Shown here: piece by piece, positions 15,341-21,634 of the stretch
How positions within the stretch are numbered: position 1 is the first letter of the stretch
How the letters are laid out: each line of letters starts with the position of its first letter
Assembly: GCA_900555075.1 (NCBI GenBank)
Contig: USJO01000020.1
Coordinates: 1-21,634, forward strand
Origin: an uncultured Clostridium sp.
Lineage (GTDB): Bacteria > Bacillota > Clostridia > TANB77 > CAG-508
Direction: 5' to 3'
DNA length: 21,634 bases
The notes under the pieces: generated by a model
What the model was told of the DNA's origin: nothing
Databases searched by the model: none
Seen by the model: the letters and a program-made list of their open reading frames with translations, nothing else
Made by a program: the position numbers and the translations under genes

Positions 15341-15366
15341 TTTACCATCCCTATTATTTCTGTTTC

Positions 15367-16374
15367 CTATTTTGGAAATCTATTTTTTATAAAATTCCAG
15401 CTATCTCGGCACATTTCTTCTATACTTTTTTCAGCCTTCCAATTTAGTTCTTTTTCTGCCTTACTTGGATCTGCATAACATGCTGGTATATCACCAGATC
15501 GTCTTTTTCCTATTTTGTAGGCTATTTTTACATTGTTTACTTTTTCAAATGTTTTTACTAATTCTAGTACTGAATATCCTCTACCTGTTCCTAAATTGTA
15601 TATTTTAACACCTGATTCTTTTCTAATTTTTTCTAATGCTTTTAAGTGTCCTTTGCTCAAATCCACTACATGTATATAATCTCTTATACCTGTTCCATCT
15701 GGTGTTGGATAATCATTCCCGAAAATTGTTAATTCTTTGTATTCTCCTATTGCAACCTTCATTATATATGGCATTATGTTGTTAGGTATTCCATTTGGCA
15801 CTTCACCTATTAGTCCGCTTTCATGTGCTCCTATTGGATTGAAATATCTTAATATTGCTACTCTAAAATTCTTATCTGCAATGGCCATATCTTGTAGTAT
15901 TTGCTCTATCATTAGTTTTGTACTTCCATATGGATTTGTTGTTGATAATGGAAATTCTTCTTTTATTGGTAGTTCTTTTGGATTACCATATACTGTTGCT
16001 GAAGAGCTAAATACTAGCTTTTTGCAGTTGTATTTTTTCATTAACTTTAGCAATACCAATGTCCCTGTTATATTGTTATGATAATATTCTATTGGTTTTT
16101 CTACTGACTCTCCTACTGCTTTTAGACCTGCAAAGTGTATAACTGATTCTATTTCTTTTTTCTTGAAAATTTCTTCTATTTTTTTCTCGTCTAACAAGTC
16201 TGCTTCATAAAATTCAAAATCTTTTTTAGTAATTTCTTTTATTTTTTCTAATACTTCTGGTGAACTGTTTGAAAAGTTGTCAACAATAACTAGTTCTTCT
16301 CCTGCTTTTAGTAATTCTATTACAGTATGACTGCCTATATATCCAGTACCTCCCGTTACTAAAATCTTACTCAT
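15367..16374 (-). CDS. galE: UDP-glucose 4-epimerase GalE
   Basis: NAD-dependent extended short-chain dehydrogenase that interconverts UDP-glucose and UDP-galactose (or the GlcNAc/GalNAc pair), supplying sugar donors to the surrounding glycosyltransferases. The 335-residue length is typical. The NAD-binding motif is GGTGYIGSH (8-16), and the catalytic set is Ser124/Ser125 in VFSSSATVYG with Tyr149 and Lys153 in NPYGSTK. The ribosome binding site is TAAGGAGG, and its TAA is the polA stop codon, so translation is coupled to polA. Whether it also accepts N-acetylated sugars cannot be decided here. Confidence 0.96.
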   Translation of the reverse strand: MSKILVTGGTGYIGSHTVIELLKAGEELVIVDNFSNSSPEVLEKIKEITKKDFEFYEADLLDEKKIEEIFKKKEIESVIHFAGLKAVGESVEKPIEYYHNNITGTLVLLKLMKKYNCKKLVFSSSATVYGNPKELPIKEEFPLSTTNPYGSTKLMIEQILQDMAIADKNFRVAILRYFNPIGAHESGLIGEVPNGIPNNIMPYIMKVAIGEYKELTIFGNDYPTPDGTGIRDYIHVVDLSKGHLKALEKIRKESGVKIYNLGTGRGYSVLELVKTFEKVNNVKIAYKIGKRRSGDIPACYADPSKAEKELNWKAEKSIEEMCRDSWNFIKNRFPK

Positions 16375-16386
16375 AAAATATCCTCC

Positions 16387-19057
16387 TTATTTAGCATCAT
16401 ATAAATTTTTGCCTTCTTCTATGTCTATTTTTAGTGGAACCTTTAGTGTTATAACATTTTCCATTTTTTGCTTTAGTATTTGTTCCACTTTTTCTTTTTC
16501 TTCTGGTATTGCCTCTATTAGTAGTTCATCATGTACTTGTAATATTATTTTTGATTTTAAATTTTGTTTATTTAATTCATTATATATATTTATCATTGCA
16601 AGTTTCATTATATCTGCTGCTGTTCCTTGTATTGGCGTATTCATAGCAATTCTACTTCCAAATTGTCTTACCATATAGTTATTGGAGTTTATTTCTGGAA
16701 TATATCTTCTTCTATGAAATAGGGTTTCTACATATCCTTCTTTTTTCGCCGTTTCTACAATTGTTTCCATAAATTTTTTTATTCCTTGATATTTTTCTAG
16801 ATATTGCTCTATATATTGTTTTGCTTCTTTTCTTGGTATTTTCAATTGCTCTGATAATCCAAAATCGCTAATTCCATATACTATTCCAAAATTTACTGCT
16901 TTTGCCTTTGTTCTTTGTTCTTTTGTTACTTCCTCCATTGGTATGTTGAATACTTTAGAGGCTACTTGCGTGTGTATATCTTCATCATTATTAAAGGCTT
17001 GTATCATATGTTCATCATTTGAAATATGCGCTAGTACCCTTAACTCTATTTGAGAATAATCTGCATCTATAAATATATTTCCTTCTTCTGGTTTAAATAC
17101 CTTACGTAGATTTTTGCCTAGTTCATTTCTTGTTGGTATGTTTTGCAAGTTTGGTTCTGTTGAGCTTATTCTACCTGTTGCTGTTACCGTTTGGTGAAAG
17201 CTTGAATGTATTTTTTTTGTTGTTTTATTAATATATGGCATTAATCCTTCAACATATGTTGAATTCAATTTACCTATTTGCCTATATTCCAAAATTCTTT
17301 CTATTATTGGATGTGTAAATTTTAGTTTTTCTAGTATTTCTACCCCTGTTGAATATCCTTTTTTGTTTTTCTTTCCCATTGGCAATTTAAGTTTTTCAAA
17401 AAGTATTTCTCCTAATTGCTTTGGAGAATTAATGTTAAATTCTTCTCCTGCTAAGTCATATATTTCTTTCGTTAGTTCTTCTATTCTATTTTTTAATTCA
17501 TTTCCAAAATCAAATAATTTATCTTTATCTACATATATCCCTTGATATTGCATATCTGCTAGAACTTCTAATAGTGGCATTTCTATTTTATTGAATAAGT
17601 CTAGTGTACATATTTGTTTCATTTTGTCTGTTAAAGTATAGTATAGTTTATTAATCAAGTATGTATATACATAGTTCTTTTTACTTGGTTTATTATCTTC
17701 TGGAGTCTCAAAAAGCGTAAGTTGTTTTTCTTGTGGTTCGTCTTTTTTTAAATATGTTGCAACATCTATATTTAAGTACTCCTCTGAAAGATATTCTATT
17801 GTGTATTTGGTTATATTTGAATTTAGCAAATATCCTGCTATTTCTATATCAAACATAAGATTATTAGGGTTTATTCCTATCTGTTTTAATAATATATAAT
17901 CCTGTTTTTGCTTATATCCTATTTTTAATATTTCGGCATCTTCAAATATATTTTTCAATTTCTGAATATCTTTTAATAAATATGCTGTGTTTGCTTCCTC
18001 TGAGTATAATGTTATTCCATCAATTGTGGTGTTTAATATACCTGTCCCATTTTCTGCTTCTGTTATAATATAGTAAAATATTTTTTTGCATTTTTTCACT
18101 TCTTGCTTATACTTTTCAAATTGTTCCTCTGTTATTTCTTGACCTTCTATATTTATCTCTTGTGTCTTATTTAAACTTTCCTTTTCTAAGCCAAACCTTT
18201 CAATAAATCTATTAAATTTTAATTTTGCAAACAAGTCTGTAACCTTTTCATTATCCCACTTTGTTACCTTCATATTATCTACTTTTTTGTCTATTGGTAC
18301 TTTTGTATCAATGGTTCCAAGTGTTCTTGATAGATATGCCATTTCTTCATTTTGTTTGATTTTTTCCTTTAATTTCCCTTTTAAGTTGTCTATATGTTTA
18401 TATATTCCTTCAATATCTTTATAGTCTTTTATTAAATTTATTGCTGTTTTTTCTCCAACTCCTGGTATTCCCGGAATATTGTCTGAGCTATCTCCTGCAA
18501 GTCCTTTTACTTCAATTAAGCTTTTAGGTGAGAGTCCATATTTTTCAATTACTTTCTCTACTGTATAATCCTCTGTTTCAGTTTTTCCTTGCACTGTATG
18601 TGGTATTCTTACTTTTATGTGTTCATCAATTAATTGGAAGCTATCTCTATCTCCTGTTAATATTGTCACTTCTAAATTCTCTTTTTGACCCCATTTTGCA
18701 AGGGTTCCGTATTATGTCATCTGCCTCATATCCTTCTTTTTCTATTATCTTTATGTGCATTGCTTCTAGTATTTCTTTTAGAATTGGCATTTGATTTGCT
18801 AGTTCATTTGGCATTCCTTTTCTATTGGCTTTATATCCTTCATACAATTTGTGCCTATGTGTTGGAGCTTTTAGGTCAAATGTTACTACCATATATTCTG
18901 GTTTTATATCTTCTATTATTTTAAACATTATATTTAAAAATCCATATATAGCATTTGTATATGTTCCATCCTCTGTCATTAATATTTTTGTAGCCATTGT
19001 ACCATAAAAAGCTCTATTTAGTATGCTATTTCCATCTATTAAAATCAAATTTTTCAT
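16387..19057 (-). CDS. polA: DNA polymerase I, decoded through a +1 shift at CGG
   Basis: Repair and Okazaki-fragment polymerase. The plain frames give a 136-residue N-terminal piece (19057-18647) and a 760-residue remainder (from a GTG at 18669, without a ribosome binding site). Skipping the C at 18709 in an in-frame CGG joins them into 889 residues, the normal PolA length. The junction becomes EADDIIGTLAKWG followed by TILTGDRD, exactly the conserved core of the 5'-nuclease active site. The central domain lacks the DxE of a 3'-5' exonuclease, so it has no proofreading. Polymerase motif A is DADYSQIELR (from 664), motif B is RTKAKAVNFGIVYG (from about 715) and motif C is HDE (842-844). Without the shift neither nuclease nor full polymerase would be made. 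It lies 26 bases after the GT-C gene and is coupled to galE. Confidence 0.9.
18707..18709 (-). other. CGG +1 frameshift site in polA
   Basis: Incoming frame reads GAC ATA ATA CGG AAC, then 19 further codons of unrelated sequence to a stop at 18647. Dropping the C at 18709 gives ATA ATA GGA ACC CTT GCA, that is I-I-G-T-L-A, the family-conserved sequence. The site is not a homopolymer, so simple slippage in sequencing is an unlikely cause. Confidence 0.85.
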
Positions 19058-19083
19058 ATATTTCTTTTACCTCTCCTTCTGCA

Positions 19084-20523
19084 TTATTTTATCAGCTTAT
19101 ATATCTTTTTATTATTTAATGTCTGTACATAAGTATATTCTGAATTTTTAAGTTCTTCATATTTGCTAATATCTATGTTTGATTTTATAATATTTTGGAT
19201 GGTGCTTTCGTCTTCAACTATTATAATTGGTTTATTTTTTCTTATGTCATCTATATATTCCTGAACCATTTCTTCTTGTACACTTCTTTCAAAAGCATTG
19301 TTGCTTAGTATGTATGTTATTCTTGAAGCTGGTTTTCGATTTGATAAGTAATAAATCTCATCATAAAATCCTATTACTGCTATTTTATCAGTTTCTTCAG
19401 TGTTATTTTGTATATATGCTATCACATTATTGTTTGGTTGAAATGTTTCAAATACAAATATTAATTTATAATATTTATAGGTATATAGTATAATAATTAC
19501 TATTATTAATATATATCCTACTATTTTTAATTTTTTGATAATTATATAAATTATAAAATTATATGCTAAGATTAATATCGGTAAAAATGATATAAAATAA
19601 TGATAATATATATTAACACTTATACTGTTAAACAGTATTGTTATTATTCCTAAGCAAAATGCACTTATATATTTTTCTTTTTTATTTAATACATTCCACC
19701 AAGCAACAGCTATATACAGGCATATGCTATAATATGATATTGGCATCATGTTTCTCATTAGTTTCGATGCCCTTATTAATCCTATTTTATTCATCGTGGT
19801 GTTAATTAAAAAGACATTTTTTATAAAATCGTATACACAATTATTTATTAGTAAATAGGCAAATATTGGTATGCATACTATAATAAACCCTAGAAATGAA
19901 AATAATATGTATTCAAAAAGTTCTTTGATTCTTTTGTTCATTATTAATTTAATTGCTATTCCTAAGCCAAATGCTACAAAAACAATTATCAAATTTGCTC
20001 TAATGAAAAATGTTAATCCAAATAAAATGCCTATTAGCAAGCATTGCAGTTTTGTAAATTTATCATTTTCATAGAATTGCAAACATTTATACATTGCAAT
20101 CATTGAAAATGTTAGAGCATAAGTTTCGCAACTTAGTCCGTAAGTAAAGCATTTCGCATAACAAATAAATGCAACACCAACTGTAAGGAGACTTATTATC
20201 TTATTTTTATTAATTAATTGTAATGTTTTATACATATATACTAGTGCAATATATATGAATAAGAATTCAATAACACACACTAGTGATGGTCCGCCTAATT
20301 TTAGCCCTATGTAATTTATAAAATAAAGTACTGGTCCTTTGTTATCTACAATATCTTTATAAAGAGTTTGTCCTTCTGTTAGATTTTTACTTACATTTAA
20401 ATATACTGCTGCATCCCAAAAGGTTCCAACCTTTTTAGTTGGAAAAGTGTTAGACATTAATATTAACACAATCGCCATTGGTAATATTATAACATATGGT
20501 AAAATTTCTTTAATTTTTTTCAT
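19084..20523 (-). CDS. GT-C-fold membrane glycosyltransferase (PMT/ArnT-like)
   Basis: A 479-residue polytopic membrane protein with about 10-12 hydrophobic helices and a C-terminal soluble part. The first external loop carries the GT-C style acidic motif (WDAAVYLNVSKNL, Asp near 37) followed by GQTLYKDIVDNKGPVLYF, as in lipid-linked-sugar-dependent glycosyltransferases of the ArnT/PMT superfamily. The C-terminal part contains KIAVIGFYDEIYYLSNRKPASRITYILS, also usual in these proteins. It would transfer a sugar from a polyprenyl-phosphate donor outside the membrane. The start overlaps the stop of the DPM1-like gene (ATGA), so the two are coupled and the upstream enzyme probably makes its donor. 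The acceptor is unknown. Confidence 0.85.
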   Translation of the reverse strand: MKKIKEILPYVIILPMAIVLILMSNTFPTKKVGTFWDAAVYLNVSKNLTEGQTLYKDIVDNKGPVLYFINYIGLKLGGPSLVCVIEFLFIYIALVYMYKTLQLINKNKIISLLTVGVAFICYAKCFTYGLSCETYALTFSMIAMYKCLQFYENDKFTKLQCLLIGILFGLTFFIRANLIIVFVAFGLGIAIKLIMNKRIKELFEYILFSFLGFIIVCIPIFAYLLINNCVYDFIKNVFLINTTMNKIGLIRASKLMRNMMPISYYSICLYIAVAWWNVLNKKEKYISAFCLGIITILFNSISVNIYYHYFISFLPILILAYNFIIYIIIKKLKIVGYILIIVIIILYTYKYYKLIFVFETFQPNNNVIAYIQNNTEETDKIAVIGFYDEIYYLSNRKPASRITYILSNNAFERSVQEEMVQEYIDDIRKNKPIIIVEDESTIQNIIKSNIDISKYEELKNSEYTYVQTLNNKKIYKLIK

Positions 20524-21287
20524 TTGCTTTTTGCTCCTTGCTTTTTTATCTTAACTGTGGTTATTATGCTGTTTATTGAGGTTTTTATTATCTTCATTTT
20601 GCTTGTTCCTTCTTTTAGATTGTATTCTAATTTAAATGGTATTTCTCCTATTATTGCACCTGATAAATACATTTTATATAAAATTTCCATCATACAAGCA
20701 AAACTAGATTGTGTAATCACGTTTTCTCTATATTTTTTATATGTCTTTGTAGCAATCTCGTGTGTATATAATCTATACCCACAAGTATAATCTTTTACAT
20801 TTGGAATTTTTAACATTATGTTATACCATATTTTTGCAAAGTCGCTTAAAAGTATTCTATGTTTTTTTAATCCTGTTATTGTAGCCCCTTTTTGATATCT
20901 TGAAGCTATTATAATGTGTTCTTTTTCCTGTTTTTGCTTTTCTATCATATCTATTATATATTGGGGATTATGAGTATTGTCGCTATCCATAACAACTAAA
21001 TAATCATTTTCATTTCCTTGATTTATAAAATGCATTAAAATAGTTCGCATAGCTTCACCAAGTCCCTTATTTACATCATGGTTTATTAATTTTACTCCAT
21101 CTTTTTCTCTATCTATTATTGTTTTCTCTGTATTATCCTTGCTTCCATCGTTTACACAAAATATTTCAACATCAATATTAAACTTTTCCTGTACTTTTTG
21201 TTTTACTTTTAATATTCTATCTAATAGTGTGTTTATATCTTTTTCTTCATTATAGCATGGTAATCCAATAAATAGTTTCTCTCGCAT
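20520..21287 (-). CDS. DPM1-like family 2 glycosyltransferase (polyprenyl-phosphate sugar synthase)
   Basis: A 255-residue GT-A enzyme expected to move a sugar from a nucleotide donor to polyprenyl phosphate on the inner membrane face. Motifs seen are GLPCYNEE (8-15), VNDGSKDNT (45-53), the DSD metal site (101-103), ASRYQKGA, and the GYRLY segment typical of dolichol-phosphate mannosyltransferase relatives. There is no C-terminal membrane domain, so membrane attachment probably relies on the GtrA-like neighbour. ATG start with AAGGAG 7 bases upstream, formed at the stop of the GtrA-like gene. It overlaps the GT-C gene by four bases. Sugar identity is unknown. Confidence 0.9.
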   Translation of the reverse strand: MREKLFIGLPCYNEEKDINTLLDRILKVKQKVQEKFNIDVEIFCVNDGSKDNTEKTIIDREKDGVKLINHDVNKGLGEAMRTILMHFINQGNENDYLVVMDSDNTHNPQYIIDMIEKQKQEKEHIIIASRYQKGATITGLKKHRILLSDFAKIWYNIMLKIPNVKDYTCGYRLYTHEIATKTYKKYRENVITQSSFACMMEILYKMYLSGAIIGEIPFKLEYNLKEGTSKMKIIKTSINSIITTVKIKKQGAKSK

Positions 21288-21298
21288 TATTTTTCTCC

Positions 21299-21634
21299 TT
21301 AATATTTGAATTTGTTATATATTATTTTCTTTAAAATATAGTTGGATACTGTACTTACACATGTAGCAAATATTTTGCTTAATAAATAATATATTGAGAA
21401 TTTTTCTGTAAGTATATACATAATAATTGTATCAATAAATATTGATATAATAGCTATGGCTATATAGCTTATGAATTCTCTCACTACTCCAATTTTAACT
21501 TTTTTGACAAATACTATTTTTTTGCTAATTATGTATGTTATAGTTATACAAATTAGCATAGATATTATGTTTGAAATAACATAGTTTATGGATGCTATTT
21601 CTGTAAATAAATATAAAAGTAATATATTTATAAT
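21299..21634 (-). CDS. GtrA family membrane protein, 5' end cut by the window
   Basis: The frame stays open to the right edge, so the 111 residues seen are the C-terminal part and the Met at 21559 is not the start. Three to four hydrophobic helices with FISYIAIAIISIFIDTIIMYIL and a final LLSKIFATCVSTVSNYILKKIIYN match the GtrA pattern, which I recall ending with a conserved Asn-Phe/Tyr and basic residues. GtrA-like proteins are thought to help flip polyprenyl-phosphate sugars or anchor the synthase. The order GtrA, DPM1-like, GT-C matches that pathway: make, flip, transfer. Confidence 0.85.
   Translation of the reverse strand: MINILLLYLFTEIASINYVISNIISMLICITITYIISKKIVFVKKVKIGVVREFISYIAIAIISIFIDTIIMYILTEKFSIYYLLSKIFATCVSTVSNYILKKIIYNKFKY

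Noticed and set aside
16387..18669. Reading polA as two genes, with a second start at GTG 18669
   Set aside because: There is no ribosome binding site before the GTG, conserved PolA sequence continues in frame upstream of it, and the two pieces join without loss at CGG.
4186..18709. Random sequencing or assembly indels, or pseudogene decay
   Set aside because: Not fully excluded. However, three independent random indels would not all fall on the only in-frame CGG codons, all be +1 and all leave a consensus Gly. The polA site is not in a homopolymer.
1..21634. CRISPR arrays, tRNA genes, insertion sequences
   Set aside because: No regularly spaced repeats, no tRNA-like cloverleaf and no transposase-like frames were seen.

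Overview
The window is a very AT-rich stretch of a low-GC Gram-positive chromosome, most likely a Clostridia-type member of the Bacillota. Supporting signs are strong AGGAGG-type ribosome binding sites, TTGACA/TATAAT promoters, some TTG and GTG starts, and the genes ireB, ruvX, yqeG, greA, mnmA, thyX, uppP and a sortase. Every gene I can support is on the minus strand, so transcription runs from high to low coordinates. TGA, TAA and TAG all act as stops and TGG is Trp. I see no tRNA, rRNA, CRISPR array or insertion sequence.

Layout in transcription order. (1) 21634-13372: a cell-surface glycosylation group (GtrA-like protein cut by the window edge, DPM1-like glycosyltransferase, GT-C-type membrane protein) runs tightly into polA, galE, mnmA and a conserved-looking unknown gene. 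(2) greA has its own promoter. (3) A tandem-OB SSB-like gene and a processive-type membrane glycosyltransferase form a unit with its own promoter and a strong terminator. (4) From the promoter at about 10490 runs a long tight operon: small membrane protein, TadZ/CpaE-like protein with two AT-hooks, GAF plus degenerate GGDEF protein, ireB, ruvX, yqeG, ppa, a membrane TPR protein and, after a 71-base gap, uppP. (5) An unknown gene with its own promoter and terminator, thyX, and a sortase with its own promoter. A further strong promoter points off the left edge. Intergenic gaps are all under 300 bases.

The main discovery is a recoding pattern. Two genes, polA and the TPR gene, are interrupted by reading-frame breaks: one in polA and two in the TPR gene. 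Each break falls exactly on an in-frame CGG codon followed by A. Skipping the C (+1) and reading GGA as glycine restores a full-length, family-typical protein every time: DNA polymerase I of 889 residues and a 393-residue TPR protein. A manual scan of the whole window found no other in-frame CGG among roughly 6,500 codons, although about 27 CGG triplets occur out of frame in genes. CGT, CGC, CGA, AGA and AGG are all used in frame. CGG therefore appears not to be read as an ordinary arginine codon in this organism and instead marks a +1 frameshift (C-GGA to Gly). Possible mechanisms are a hungry or unassigned CGG codon with out-of-frame tRNA-Gly binding, or a quadruplet-reading tRNA. The pattern is directly visible; the mechanism is inference.
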